Of a stretch of DNA of 64,000 nucleotides, positions 44,635 to 57,642 are shown in pieces. How positions within the stretch are numbered: position 1 is the first letter of the stretch; each line of letters opens with the position of its first letter. A program made the position numbers and the translations under genes. This DNA comes from Ignelater luminosus (Eukaryota > Arthropoda > Insecta > Coleoptera > Elateridae): the NCBI GenBank assembly GCA_011009095.1, contig VTPC01091253.1, forward strand, positions 5,976 through 69,975, given 5' to 3'. Below the pieces are notes generated by a model, which ran no database searches, had not been told where the DNA came from, and saw only the letters and a program-made list of their open reading frames with translations.

Positions 44635-47600
44635 TTATTTTCCTGCATCTTCTTTCAAGCCAACAGTTTGATTGAACACCAACTGGAATTTAAAAAAACG
44701 AATAAAAAAACTAATCTTGGTTCTTTACAACAATTTACCTTGTTAGTAGTTGTATCAGGATCGACAGAAAAGAATCCAATTCTTTCAAATTGGAATTTAT
44801 CATATATTTTGCTAGTTTTTATAGATTCATCAGCAAGGCAAAGTAAAATTTTAAGTGAGTCTAAATTGCAGTCGCTTAAAAATCCTCCTGGAACTTCAGC
44901 TGGATCTTCAGGATTTTTATGTTTAAATCTAGAATTGCAAACATAGTTACTTTAATAAGAGTAAAATAAATAACTTGATGCTTACAATGAATCATATAAT
45001 CGAATCTCCACTTCAAGAGGATTGCTAACCCAATGGATAAATGCTTTGGGTTTAATCTGAACCTTTTCTACTTCAGTACAAGAACAAACTAAACCTGTAA
45101 CCTTTCCTGTAGCATCTTTCTCTACATTCTTGAGTTCTAACACGTAACCTGCATGTCTTAAACCAACAGATTGACCAGCTGCTAATCTGCGATAACCTTT
45201 TTCTGCAACCTACAGAATTAAATCATAATTATAACCTCATTTTAAAATCTATTTTTATAATAATTAAATTGTTCATGCAATAGACAGATTTTAATTTGAT
45301 TGTTTAAGACTTAATTCGCTTGTTTTTGTGCATTTACAAAAATAAAGTGAGGTTAGGTTTTACTAAAGTTTGAAAATACCTCCATAAAATCATTGCTTTC
45401 AATGTAAATAACTTTATCAAAAGTAACATTATGAGATCCAAGCTCTGGTTTACTAGGGAAATTAGGCACAGAAACATTGACAGGTTTGTTGTGTGGATAA
45501 TTCTCTATTGTTATCTTCAATGGATCAAGCACCACCATCACTCTGAAATTGAATCATAAAATGAGAAGATTACACATGTTTACATTTTTTCTTAATTTAT
45601 TGTGGATTGAACTTCAAAGTTATTACCTAGGAGCAGTGTTATTTAAGTAATCTCTTGCATAAGCTTCCAACATTGATGGATCTACAGTACTTTGGGCACC
45701 AGTTACACCTAGTTGAGCACAGAAATTATTTATGGCTTCTGCTGGAAATCCGCGTCTCCGTAAGGCAGTTAAAGTGAATAGACGAGGATCGTCCCAATCT
45801 AAGAAAAAAAATCGCATTAATTGGTTTTGTAATTTTATTTAAACACTAAAAAGGAAAAAAAAACATTTACAATCGACACTATACAATCAATAAAAATTTT
45901 ATATTTATACATTAATTAAACAGCAACCACCAGAATAATAATACAATAAAATGCATTTATTACCCAATAACTATGTAACTATAATGCTATTTAAAAATTG
46001 TTCTTTTGTTTTCAAGTCATAATCTCAAAAATTAATAGTTGTGTTTTGGTGCTTATCTGGTGCGTATATTAGTGTAAACGTGGCTGATTACTGCTAAAAT
46101 ACATATAAAATGGAGGAATTCTCATACATATTTTGTGTATATTTCAATACAAAAAGGTATATGAATTCCCTCAATTTGTGTGTTCCTTCATCAAAATTAT
46201 TCTGGTTAAGGGAACTCGACAGAGAAGAATGAAAATCAAACAGCACAGAGTAGAAGCATTTGCATGCCTATGAAGCGTGTGATTTGTTTTGCTAATAGGC
46301 ACCCAAATGTTGCTAGTTTGTGCATTATTTACAACACAGAACTTTTTATCTTTTAACTTTGTTGTTTTGTATTTACAGATGCATTACAGAGTACAAAGTA
46401 GAGGAATTCTCATACCTATTCTTGCATTATTTTATAGATAAATAGTGGTGAGAATTCTTCAATTTTGTATTATGGCAACACAGCATCTGAATTTATCGTT
46501 TTCAAAAGAATTCTTTAGCAAAACATAATTATGTCACAATGTAAACTATAAGATATTTCTTTTCTTGATTTTGATGCTATTGAATAGATCACTTTGAGTA
46601 CTAAGTGTTAATGTTCTTGTTTTAGAAAATTACTAAATAAAAGCTATTTTTTTGTAAAAATCAATCAGCTTTTAAAAACTGATCTTTGTTAGAAAGAAAA
46701 ACTAAAAACAAAATGATGTAATAATCATTCTGTGGCATCAAAATCACGTTTCATTTAAAAAAAAAACTTTTCTTCAAGCTCTGTATTATGATAAAACAAA
46801 AGACAATCAGAAAAATATTTTCTATCATATTCTATGTTAAATCATCTAAAAATTCTTTCCATGTGACTTTTTCTTTTGAGCAAGTATCTACTTAGTCCTA
46901 CAATTTTCTAAAAAAAAAAACAAAAACATCAAACGAGATCTCTTTAATGTAGTGAATGTACCATCTGACTTCCTCAAGTTCCTATTTTCAAGATTATTTT
47001 AACTGCCACATTAACCTTAAAACAATTTTTTATTCTAATTCACGGTAATTGATACTAGTCAGTTTAACCATCCAAAGTACCATTCTTGTCTCTGCATTAA
47101 GGCTTCAGACTAATAGAGTTTTCTATTATTTTTCACAGTCTCCAAAGTGGATTGTTCTCCATTCTTAAAACAGAAAATCTGTGGGGACCCCTGTTAAAAT
47201 CTCTAGTACTGATATGTGNNNNNNNNNNAGCAACAAATATGAAAAAATCTCATCTCCTACATCTTACTCTTAGTGTTTCATACACCAGTCCAAAGATCTT
47301 TCTTTCAATTTTATTTGACCTAAACATGGTTGTTCTTTCTAATTGGTACACCAAACCAATGCATTATTTTTTTCTGTACTTTTCTATCAGTTTGAATATA
47401 GGAATTAATATTATGTAGAAAAATAATGATAAAGATCATATTGAGATGGGAATGTTTCGTCAAGGGGGGTCTTACATGAACCCTTTCATTTTGGGAAAAT
47501 TCGTGTGACTTTCTTTGTTGGTAGCAGTGATAGTGTTTTGTTTTTTCTTTGTATTTTATTTGTATATCAAAAATGGAAAGTGGCATAAAGAAAAAAATTG

Positions 47601-50600
47601 GTGAGGAGGCTGATTCCTGTATGTGTTTAGTTCTCTTAGTAAATGTTAATGCTAGGGACGAGTGATTGTGTGAAGATGAAACTTAAATGTTATTATTAAT
47701 AGGAAAGTGGCTTCTAGGCTACCAAATAAAATTCCATAAATCCCATTGGAGAGCGAAATACAAGTGTGGAGACATGAGTTTGTGTATAGTTCCCTTAAGA
47801 AGGTTAATGGAGTATAAAGTCTGATCTTGGGTCATCTTTGTATTTTGCCCTCTTAACAAATGTTAGTTAGTTAGTTATTCTATCCTCCGATTACAGACTA
47901 TTGGAACATCCTGTATATCAATATATGTATAAAAAACAAACACTGCTTGCTAAACATTAATTTTTTCATTCAATGTGTAATTTTAGAAATGTCAAATGAC
48001 ATTTTAAAAATGTGTATGGGACTAGCAGAAATAACACTGCATGTTTAGTCTTTTCTCAATAAATGTATATGTTGTATTAAGTATAACGCTAAATGCTATC
48101 AACTATGTATAAGCTTGAGCAGTAAGTAAAAATGTTCAAAACCAACTTATGCACTGACAGAACAGACATGAGACAGCGCTTGAGCATCTTTACTTGTTGT
48201 TACTGCATTATTTTATCATCAAAAGAAAGCATAGAGAGGAAGATTTTACAAAAAGACTTGATTAGAATGGAAGCTACCAGTAGTAATAACATCAACACAA
48301 AGTGGAGGCATTTGTAAGTCTAGATTGTGTATTTATATAAACAAATAGACATATAAATGTTACTAATTTTGTGTTACTTTTTCTTCAAGAATCAGTCTTA
48401 TGTAATTTTAGAACTTAGTCCTGTTTAAAAATTAAACAAAAAATAAATCGTAATAAGAAAACAAGACATGCTAATTCTTACCTTTTACAATTCCCTCATC
48501 GATCAATTTTGCTATCTTTCTCTTTGATACTACTGTATAGTTCACGTTCAACCTTCCATATTCCCACTGTACAGGACAATAGATATTGAGTGCATTACAT
48601 AGCCAATAGTAACTTGACCTCCTGTAACATGAATATTAGGAAAAAAACAAAATAATGTTTTCTTTTTATTTTCCAAATTTTTCTTTTTTGTATAATAAAA
48701 GTATGATTCAGTAGACTCATTAATTTCTCAATAAAATTGTTATTAGTGGAAAATTTAAAAATAACTTTTATTACAATCATAATAATTTTACAAAACAATT
48801 CAACATTAAATAACAATAAAACACCACTTTAATGTTCGTAACAGCTTTTAAACTTACCTTGATTGAAATTCTTTTGTACAAAGTGAATGCGTGATATTTT
48901 CAATACTATCACACAAACAATGGGTATAATCATAAGTAGGATAAATGCACCATTTATCTCCAGTACGATGATGAGGTATAAAGCGTACTCTATAAGCTAC
49001 TGGATCTAATTTACCCTCTTCCAAAGTTATCTTCATTCTGAGAGTTGCAGCACCTTCATCAATTTTTCCATTTTTCATATCCTACACAAGTTTAGACAAG
49101 TTATAAAATGTATTTATTAAAAGCAAAATATAACCTACCTCAAATAACTGTAGACTTTCTTCAATAGGACGATCTCTCCATGGTGATGGTTGTGGATTGA
49201 AACCTTTCATTTCATCTGCGGTCTGATGACAAACATAAGCTAAACCACTTTTTATTAACTGTACAGCCCAATTATACAGTTGATCAAAATAATCCGAAGA
49301 ATGAGTAATTTTATATGGTTTATAACCTATAAGAAGTTACAAATTTAATGATGTTTGTATAAAATCTTATTAAATTAATTACCTAACCATTCTACCATGT
49401 CTTTGATACCAGTAAAGAATTTTTCTTCTTCTTTTTCGGGGTTTGTATCATCATATCTTAAAAAGCATACACCATTATGAGAGGCTGCATAACCAAAATT
49501 AATATTGATCGCTTTTGCATGACCAATATGTAAAATGCCATTTGGTTCTGGTGGAAATCTTGTTCGAACCTAAAAGGTCATCATAAGTTACATTTTTCAT
49601 CGATTTATTATAAACAAAATTAAGCACGAGCCTAAATAATTTCAATTTGTCAAAGTGACAGTAACAATTCTGAAGGTTAGTTTACTGTCATTATTAGTTT
49701 TCAATTTGCACAGCTGTCAATTTAATTTTTTTTGTTGCCAACATAGAAAAAAAACAACCAAAACGCATGTGTACCTGCCCTCCCGTAATCTTTAAGTGTT
49801 CTTTAATAAGTTTCTCAGTATTTTCAGTCACTACATAACCATCAGTTTTAAAATTCTCTCCAGGTGCATGGAAATTAACTTTTTTCATCACATCTAGGAT
49901 TGTTAATGAATTATTGTCTCCTAAAAGTAGAAATGTTATGTTGCATTAAAAACTATTTTTAGTTCAAATTTGTTTTTGTAAGTACAAGTTCATAGTAATT
50001 ATCATCATTATCTGTTAAACAAACTTATTGACACTTAACTGTTAAAATAGCTCACCTTGTAAATCTCTCTTTTCTTTAACTTCACTTTTCTGTTTATTAT
50101 CCACCTTAATTGGTTTGGCACTTTTTTTATCATTCTTTGGCGGTGGAGCTAAATCAGATTCAGTTTTTGGTCCTAACAAATCAAAGACCTGAAATAAAAA
50201 CAAATTAATAAAATTATACCAAAAAATCCTTACACTAAAATAAACCTGTAAATCAATCTCACTCTTTACAGCCTTTCCATCGGCCCATGGTAACTCATTT
50301 CGCACTTGTTGCATCACCTGCCCAACATTAAACCGATACCGTTTTTCAAGTAACTCATTTTTATGAGCCAACAATAATTTCTCAACTACTTTTTCAATTT
50401 CTTCCGGGCTAACAACAACTCCAACACCACAGAACTTTTCTAATTCGTTGACATTTACATTACTTATATGTGAAAGTGTGTATTCAATGGCCTTGTCTAT
50501 TCGCAATGTTGAATCTAACTTTTTCGTTACAATATATTTAATGAGAAGTGGCAAATGGTCACTTATTTGAGGTTTGGTTTTTGTGGCCAGATGGTAAAGT

Positions 50601-50834
50601 AACATACCAATACCATCGCTAAGCACTACGTTACGTACCTACAGAAAAATCAAGAGGTGAAAAGTCAAGACTTATCTTTATTTGAAATAGTTAGGTTATA
50701 TTGCATCTTACCTCATTCAAAATAAAGCTGAGATTCTTTGTAACTGCAGAATTTTTTAATGTTTCTTTCGCTTTTTGTTCACTTAAACCTAATTCAATAA
50801 AACTTTTAAGTAAATTTTCTGTATCAACAGACAT
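44635..50834 (-). CDS. QARS1: Glutaminyl-tRNA synthetase, cytosolic, 13 exons
   Basis: Exons: 50834-50712, 50638-50246, 50188-50056, 49920-49775, 49569-49383, 49326-49139, 49081-48858, 48621-48482, 45798-45627, 45542-45380, 45209-44986, 44928-44739, 44682-44635. Together 776 residues (human 775) and every junction keeps phase. The N-terminal domain (to about 215) is the helical YqeY-like tRNA-binding region, then a charged linker. The class I core has [15 protein letters not shown] (HIGH at 279-282), [29 protein letters not shown] and VVSKRK at 495-500 (KMSKS equivalent). The anticodon-binding beta barrels include [12 protein letters not shown] and [21 protein letters not shown]. It charges tRNA-Gln and joins the multisynthetase complex in animals. 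Intron 8 is 2.7 kb with a 10-N gap. It is head-to-head with the Rieske gene. Confidence 0.96.
46112..46465. repeat. Repeated GAGGAATTCTCATAC hairpin motif
   Basis: GAGGAATTCTCATAC occurs at about 46113 and 46401. Each is followed 25-45 bp later by its approximate inverse (ATGAATTCCCTC or GAGAATTCTTC). It may be the ends of a small degenerate foldback element. Confidence 0.4.
47219..47228. other. Assembly gap of 10 N
   Basis: Ten N within intron 8. Confidence 0.99.
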
Positions 50835-51211
50835 TTTTTTAAGTGAAAAAGGTTACCGCATGCAACCAAACGTCAAACAGACTTTTCAATTTCCACAAAG
50901 TAGACAAAAAAGCGACACGTTGGAAGAGGATAGCTAGATAATAAAGACAAGTCCAATAGTCCTATAAAGCGAGAATGCAAAATTTTCTTTTCTTAAGCAA
51001 TAATTTAATTCATACCAACTCAATTTGCCGCTTGCTTGTTATAAATTATAATTCTACTTAAATATTCCATGATGACCAACATTAAGATCCTAGGGATTTC
51101 TTGTGTTTTTTAGTTGTCTGTCATCTGTCAAGTGTCATTCACTTTGGTTAAGTGCCAATGTCAGATGGTTGCATAATTCTTACAAAAATTAGTTCTTAGT
51201 CGTAATTAAAA
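50835..51211. promoter_or_regulatory. Bidirectional promoter QARS1 / RFeSP
   Basis: 377 bp separate two divergent start codons, and both genes are housekeeping. No TATA box is evident. TGTCATCTGTCAAGTGTCATT and TGTCAGATGG (about 51119-51165) form a cluster of TGTCA half-sites near the Rieske side. Confidence 0.6.
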
Positions 51212-52018
51212 ATGTTGAAAACCTCAAATTTATCAGCTTACGTGAGAGCTGCAAACCAAGTAGTGAGTAACAACCTAAAACCTCTAGCACCAGCTGCTGT
51301 AATAACGAAAAAAGATGTAATTCAACCACCTCCAAATGTCCTAACCAACTATACTCGGGGTTTAAATCAACCAAATTCTAACATCACCGTTGTATCTGGA
51401 CCAGCCGTGTCAACTCAAGTTAGGTTTGCACACACCGATATTCAAGTTCCTGATTTCTCGCCATACAGAAGAACTGAAGTCAATCAACCAAATATTAAAA
51501 GCAGCGAATCTGAAGATGCACGCAGAAATGTTACTTATTTAATAGCTGGTGCTGGAGTTCTTGGTGGTGCGTACTCAGCAAAAACCATCGTAAGCAAATT
51601 TATTGCATCAATGAGTGCAACAGCTGATGTACTTGCCTTGGCTAAAATTGAAATTAAGCTTTCCGATATCCCAGAAGGAAAGTCAGTTACGTTCAAATGG
51701 AGAGGCAAACCGTTGTTTATTAGGCATAGAACAGCAGAAGAAATTGCTGCCGAACGAGCTGTACAAGTCTCAGCTTTGAGAGATCCACAACACGACAACG
51801 ATCGAGTGCAGCGACCCGAGTTCTTAGTTGTGCTGGGTGTATGTACCCATTTGGGATGTGTACCAATTGCAAATGCTGGTGATTTTGGTGGATATTATTG
51901 TCCTTGCCATGGATCACATTATGATGCAAGTGGACGTATTCGTAAAGGACCAGCACCTTTGAACTTGGAAGTACCAGACCATGTTTACCCTGATGACAGC
52001 ACATTAATAGTTGGTTAA
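51212..52018 (+). CDS. RFeSP: Rieske iron-sulfur subunit of complex III
   Basis: Single exon, 268 residues. The first about 75 residues form a basic mitochondrial presequence ending near [17 protein letters not shown], which opens the mature part. A membrane helix ([20 protein letters not shown]) and the flexible hinge follow. The soluble domain binds the 2Fe-2S cluster through C211, H213, C230 and H233 (CTHLGC and CPCHGS), with C216-C232 as the disulfide. [10 protein letters not shown] closes the fold. It carries electrons from ubiquinol to cytochrome c1 in the inner membrane. The length is normal. Lack of introns is not unusual enough to call it a retrocopy, since it has its own promoter shared with the glutaminyl-tRNA synthetase gene. 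Confidence 0.97.
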   Translation: MLKTSNLSAYVRAANQVVSNNLKPLAPAAVITKKDVIQPPPNVLTNYTRGLNQPNSNITVVSGPAVSTQVRFAHTDIQVPDFSPYRRTEVNQPNIKSSESEDARRNVTYLIAGAGVLGGAYSAKTIVSKFIASMSATADVLALAKIEIKLSDIPEGKSVTFKWRGKPLFIRHRTAEEIAAERAVQVSALRDPQHDNDRVQRPEFLVVLGVCTHLGCVPIANAGDFGGYYCPCHGSHYDASGRIRKGPAPLNLEVPDHVYPDDSTLIVG

Positions 52019-52220
52019 TGATTAGATAATTCCTTTTGTTTTTAAACTGTTTGTTTAACGAATTTTACTATTTATTGTAAGCAAGATTGTTAGAAAATTT
52101 CACCAAATCAATTATAAGCAGCAAAGATTTTGTAAATAATATGTTTTGTTTATTTATAGCAAGTAAGCAAAAAATGTAGTAAAATTGTAATAACACTTGT
52201 ATTTGATGGGGAGATATCTG

Positions 52221-52226
52221 AATAAA
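52221..52226 (+). terminator. Polyadenylation signal of RFeSP
   Basis: AATAAA about 200 bp after the stop. Confidence 0.6.
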
Positions 52227-53903
52227 CTGAAACTTTCAAATATTCTTTGTAAGTTGTTGCCTTGACTTGAGAATAAATACGGTTGAATTTTTATCGTTTT
52301 CGGATGATGTCACAATTTTCCTTCTTGTTTTGTACTTAGTTAAACAACAGAAATAAGAAACAAAAGAAACTGCACCGCATTTATTAATTTATTAGTTAAC
52401 AGTGTGAACATCAAGACAGCAGTGCTTTAACATATCTTAGTTTCAGGGTTGTCAAAAATTAGAATTTACGTCTTGTAACTTAAAATACAAATAATGCAAT
52501 TTTGAAGCTATTGACATTTAAAGTTGAACAAAGATAGTATGAAACAGATTTGAGAAAGAAATGAGTCAGAGCAGGCTATGATTAGTAGAGCCCGATTAGC
52601 AACACTGGTTTCAAGATGTCTAATTTAAAATGTGACGGTGACATTTCAAGCGTGATTTTAACATATAACATATGTATGATAACCTGACATTTGATTTAAT
52701 TGTCAAGAAGAGGTTAGGTAACTTCTAATCTTACAGCACTGCTCTAAATAGTTTTTCTCGATTTCACAAATACATACCCAAACTGGCCCAAATAGTAATT
52801 ATTTGTAGAAATGTCAAATGATTGCATTTATAAAAGTTAAGTACAAGCTTGGATGATAGTAGGAATCGATTACCATTTCCTAACATACTTAAAGAACTGT
52901 GAACGGCTTATGGGGAAGAATGAGAGAATATCCCACAGGAATTCATTCAAAACCTGACAAGGAGAATGAATAGAAGGATAAGCTGTTATAAATGCAAGAG
53001 GAAACAATACTCGCCTTATTAGAAATCAAAGACTCATTTTTTATTGGTTCTTTATTGTGTATCAGCTTTTTTTAAAATTTATTATTGATATTCTTACATA
53101 TCGAGATTCTACATGAATCTGATCTTGATCAACAAATAAAATAAAAAAATTTCCATTTTGTTAACTTTGCACTAGTGGGCTGTGATTATTGACAGATCTG
53201 TTCCTGTGACAAATAGCTATCATATGTTAAAAAAATTAATTTAACTATTCCATTTTAAAATTAATAATCTGAGTATTATCTTAGGTGGCTGAAAAATTAT
53301 TACAAGTTCAAGGAATAGCTGGATCTAAGTGACCACTGGAAAATGAAATTCATGTTTTTGATAGAATGACATCTTGTCACTAAAACAAAGGATTATATCA
53401 AATCAATAAAGTATTTGACCCATTCAATCATCAACAGTCATGCTATGTTGCACCAATGACTCTGATTTAGCTATTTTGTGAATGGTAGAATGTTAGGTTA
53501 CATTTTTGTAAACGATTAGTGGCTGATAAAAAATAGCTAATAGAACATTAAATACCACAAGCAATTGCTTTTGAACTTTTGTTCCAGCTTAAGTAGGACG
53601 CTGTGTATAGCTATAGACAGGATATAGTTTGTATTTTATTTTTAATTGTGCTGTTACTGCAACAAATGAATAGAAATTAATTAAATTTTGACTTTAACCT
53701 TCAATTCGAGATTAAGGAAAAAAAACATTCATTATGTTAACACTACATCATAGACGTGAAGTTGGCAAAAACTCACACAAATAGCTTTAATAAAAAACTA
53801 ATTTTTTATCAAATACTGCTGTTATGAATATGATCACCCTTTTTTCCGTCATATTTACAAACCTTAGCATCATCTGTTGGTTGCTGTTTTTTGCCTGTAC
53901 CAT
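52227..53903. other. Intergenic, nothing recognised
   Basis: AT-rich, no gene or clear repeat. Confidence 0.4.
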
Positions 53904-54054
53904 CCCTGCGTTTGGTAAGGTACATCTGACAGTTATTTTTAGTCGGGATAGTCTCTTGTTCTTGTCACTCAAATCTGAATTTTTATTTGAGTGACAAGAA
54001 CAAGAGACGATTTAGAGCAAAAACAGCTGTGAGAGCTCCTTAACGAACGCAGGG
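53904..54054. repeat. 151-bp foldback with a perfect 24-bp core stem
   Basis: GTCTCTTGTTCTTGTCACTC... at 53951-53974 pairs perfectly over 24 bp with 53985-54008 across a 10-nt loop. Outside the core the arms stay similar to the outer pair CCCTGCGTTTGGTAAGG (53904-53920) and CCTTAACGAACGCAGGG (54038-54054). A MITE or a hairpin-RNA precursor fits; no flanking duplication was found. Confidence 0.7.
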
Positions 54055-54969
54055 CCATATGAATGAAACAAAACAAAGTCAAAGTCCAAGTTGCTGCTGA
54101 CAGTTATGATCTGTAAGGTTAAAGGCATTTAAGAATGACATTAATCAAGTATTGATAAACACACGTTTGTTTGTCAAAGTAAGTTCAGAATGGGGCTCTG
54201 AACACCCAGCACAATGCTTTGTTGACACTCCAAACACTCAGACTCACTAACAAAAAAAGCGTATCTGCCAACACCCATTATATTTTAATGATGTATTCTT
54301 AAATCCCTGTTTAACAGGTGTTGACACATTGTACCAATCATGGCTAATTTTGATTTTCTTTTTGTTTTTAACTCGCATGGTATCATAATTATGGTAATGG
54401 GTGTTCTAATGAACTTTCAATAAATTATGTGCTATTGCATGTCATTGTGGTATTCAATTATACCACAATTAAAAAATTATGAATTTCCCACAGCCACCTG
54501 CGACTGAAAGACTTTTTGAACACCCGTTACTTTCACTTATACAAAAAATTTTTTTGGTTAATAACAAAGCATTCATTCACAAAATTCAATTTAACTTACA
54601 ACAAAAGAATGTAAGAACAAATGAAAATTCCTAATACTGCAAACATGACTTTTTGAAATTTCATTGGGTATTTTTAATTTTATAAATTATAAATTAATAA
54701 ACTATATAGAAAAGGATTATAAAGGTATTTGAAATTTGCATATAATTAAAGCAGTCAACGCCCTTGAAAGTAGAATGAAAAATTTCCCTACAACAAAGCA
54801 AAACTTTCCGCTTACTATATATTTTATTGATGATCCCATTATAATATCCAATTATACATAACTAGGACACAAAAGTTATAATACTTTGCATGAAAAGTGG
54901 AACACAAAGCCAGTTAAAATTCTCTCAGGTCAATTTTCCAGAACTGATGAAAAATTGACTAAACAAAGC
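54055..54969. other. Intergenic, nothing recognised
   Basis: AT-rich DNA upstream of PACRG. Confidence 0.4.
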
Positions 54970-54982
54970 GTTACTTAGCAAC
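54970..54982 (+). promoter_or_regulatory. RFX X-box upstream of PACRG
   Basis: GTTACT-T-AGCAAC fits the X-box consensus RYYRYY-N1-3-RRNRAC at every position and lies 98 bp before the PACRG start codon, the usual distance in ciliary genes of flies and worms. RFX control is inferred. Confidence 0.55.
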
Positions 54983-55079
54983 GATCGAAATAAACAAGTC
55001 ATTAATTTTACAAAGCAATATTTATCTTGTCAGGGACCTTCTTCCTCATTTTAGATTTTGTTGGATTTTAGTTGCCAAA

Positions 55080-56442
55080 ATGGTTAGCGGAAAGGAATTT
55101 CGTGCTAATGTACGTAAACCCATGCCTGGGGCTCCACAAAAAAAGGACTGCAGAATTGTGCCAGCTTTTACAATACAGAGCATGCAAAAGAATACATGCG
55201 TTTTACCACCTCCAAAATGTAATGTTATGAAAGAAAATCCTATAAAGAGGAGTACTTTTAGAACATATTATCAACGGGGTGATTTACCTATTGCACTTGA
55301 TGCAAATCGTGCCATATCCTGGAAGGTATGTATTAGTAAAATTAAATTAGATTTGTTGTTTATTTGTTAATTTTTTTAGGTGGATATTAAGAAACTTGAC
55401 TATCATCACTATTTGCCAATGTTTTTTGAAGGTCTAAGCGAGATGGAAGAACCCTACAAATTTTTTGCACAACAGGGAATACATGATTTGTTGACGTATG
55501 GTGGAACAAAAATATTTCCTTGCATACCACAGCTGATTATTCCTATTAAAAGTAAGTAACTTAAAAATGTTAATAACTTACCTCTGCTTATTATTTATAC
55601 TTACATTTTACTTACTTTTCATTAGAAATTCTCTTTTACTTTTAAAATGACAAAAATATAAAAATAGTCCTTTACATAATTTTTTCCAAATATGATTCTA
55701 TTAATAAGTTCTAAATTTCAGATGCTCTAAATACAAAAAACAAAAAAGTTATGTGTACTACAATGAAAGTACTGCAGCATTTAGTAAAATCGGGTGACAT
55801 GATCGGGGAAGCACTTGTACCTTATTATAGACAAATCTTACCTGTATTAAATTTATATAAGGAAAAGAACGGTAAGTAACTATAATTCATTTAGCAAAAT
55901 ACAATCAACAGTAAAACATTTATGATTTTTAACCCCACTTTTATAAAAGATTGAAAGTTCTAAAATTATAAATTGCTTACATATAAGTCTTATTATAAAT
56001 TATACTGACATCTACATGATAATATTAATATCATATAAAAACGAGAAACTAGCATTAAATCAGAAATTATTCAATCCTAACCACACTTTTGTGAGCATTA
56101 GTAACTGTAATTTCTGTAAGTTGGCACTAGAAATTATGTTGACATTTAAATTAACCTTCAAAATGCTACTGTCACTTTGAAGAATGACAAATATTTATGT
56201 TCACTTTAATCGGAGATCAAGAATTTATCATAAATTAAATATGTTCATTTTTACCCACATTAAACGTCTTTTCTTTTACAGTAAATACTGGGGATGGAAT
56301 TGATTACAGTCAAATGAGAGGCGAGAATCTAGCAGATATAATAAACGAGACTTTGGAGACACTAGAAAAGTATGGTGGAGAAGACGCTTTTATCAATATT
56401 AAATACATTATACCAACATATGAATCTTGCATGATGAATTAA
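55080..56442 (+). CDS. PACRG: PACRG, axonemal inner-junction protein
   Basis: Four exons (55080-55325, 55380-55551, 55722-55871, 56282-56442), 242 residues. The N-terminus ([20 protein letters not shown]) is variable. From [18 protein letters not shown] onward it follows PACRG closely: [115 protein letters not shown]. The protein forms an alpha-solenoid at the inner junction of ciliary doublet microtubules. In insects expression is expected in sperm and ciliated sensory neurons. AATAAA at 56449-56454. The gene converges on DYNLT2B with 211 bp between stops. Confidence 0.96.
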
Positions 56443-56448
56443 TTTAAA

Positions 56449-56454
56449 AATAAA
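56449..56454 (+). terminator. Polyadenylation signal of PACRG
   Basis: AATAAA 7 bp after the stop codon. Confidence 0.5.
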
Positions 56455-56653
56455 ACCCAAAAAGTGTAATCTTCAACATTCAACGTCTTAAAAAAATTGC
56501 ACATTAAATCGTCAATATACCTTTTTATTTTATGTACAATTTTAACAAAAACAAATTAATAAAAATATTCTTGATTATTGTATTATTATAGACTTTTGAC
56601 TTATGAGATATAAGGAGCACTAGTAAATATCTTGGTACTCATTTTGTTGTATT

Positions 56654-57287
56654 TCAGTATAGATAAACAGCAAACACGACAACCACACAAAATATTGTTT
56701 CCTGTATGCAAATAAAATTCTTAATTAAAATATAATAATCAAAACAATAACAACTTACGTTCATGAATGTATCACTAGTGTATCCATCAGTTTCTGAATC
56801 CCACAAACAACGCACACCACACTTAATTCCTGCGCCTTTCAATTCACCCATAATTACTTGCACAATATGCTTGTATCGTTTCATCTTCAACTCTAAAAAA
56901 AATTACTTAACATATTTTAAAAACCAAACATTGATTCTTACCTCTCACTTTTGTATTAACATCGTTTGCTATACTAATAGTCCACTTCTTAGCATTATCA
57001 CTATCATAACTTTTCCCAGCAAGTTTCTCCGTAAGTACATTTCTAATAACTTCCTTCACTGGATTTGCCTTAAATCTACAATTATAAGCTCAATATAAAA
57101 ATTATTTCTATCCTTATTGTACTCACTTGTCTTGTAAAGTAGGCTTAATTTGATAAGAACTAATTGGCGGAACTGAATCATAGCTTGCTTCTTTAGGTGG
57201 GGGTAGCTCTTCGACTGCTGAGCGTGTTCCTGTTAAATCTGATGCTATGGTTGAGATTGCATCTTCAACTTGCACATCATCAGCCAT
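56654..57287 (-). CDS. DYNLT2B: DYNLT2B (TCTEX1D2), Tctex-type dynein light chain
   Basis: Four exons (57287-57127, 57075-56942, 56892-56759, 56701-56654), 158 residues. After a disordered acidic N-terminus (MADDVQVEDAISTIASDLTG) comes SYQIKPTLQDKFKANPVKEV, then YKHIVQVIMGELKGAGIKCG, CLWDSETDGYTSDTFMN and the C-terminal strand ETIFCVVVVFAVYLY. The order and the WDxxTDxYTxDxFMN motif match human TCTEX1D2. That protein is a light chain of dynein-2, the retrograde motor of intraflagellar transport. The three introns are 49-57 bp apart from exon spacing and all GT-AG. A half X-box lies 232 bp upstream. The neighbour PACRG is also ciliary. Confidence 0.93.
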
Positions 57288-57518
57288 GACAAATTCTTTC
57301 TTATTTTGGTAATAACAAAATACAACTTAACCTCTTTTTATTTTAAAAAGAAAATTTATTGATGTTTTTAAAAAAGTGCTTAAGTTATTCTTTAAATTTA
57401 TACATAATAAAAAAATTGGAAATTTAACATTTAAAGTCAGATATCGATTACACTTTAATTTTAATTATAATTACCTAAACTGTGAATTTTTCAATGGCTG
57501 TCAATAGTGTTTGTAATC

Positions 57519-57532
57519 ATAACCATAGCAAC
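57519..57532 (-). promoter_or_regulatory. Half X-box upstream of DYNLT2B
   Basis: On the minus strand GTTGCT-AT-GGTTAT: the first half-site is perfect and the second imperfect. It is 232 bp before the DYNLT2B start codon. Confidence 0.35.
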
Positions 57533-57642
57533 AAAAAACCGCTTAACGTTTAAGGTTAATTTGCAACTTACACAATATTATTTTTATACCTAATTCGCAT
57601 CTGTTCCAAATTATCAATAATAAAGTTCATAAAAAATTTGGA

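Larger units (their letters stand above)
45799..48481. other. Large intron 8 of glutaminyl-tRNA synthetase
   Basis: 2683 bp, AT-rich, no gene. Two copies of a GAATTC-centred inverted motif lie at about 46112-46178 and 46399-46465. A 10-N gap is at 47219-47228. Confidence 0.6.

Noticed and set aside
51535..52004. Minus-strand frames opposite the Rieske gene
   Set aside because: Antisense shadows of a strongly conserved coding exon.
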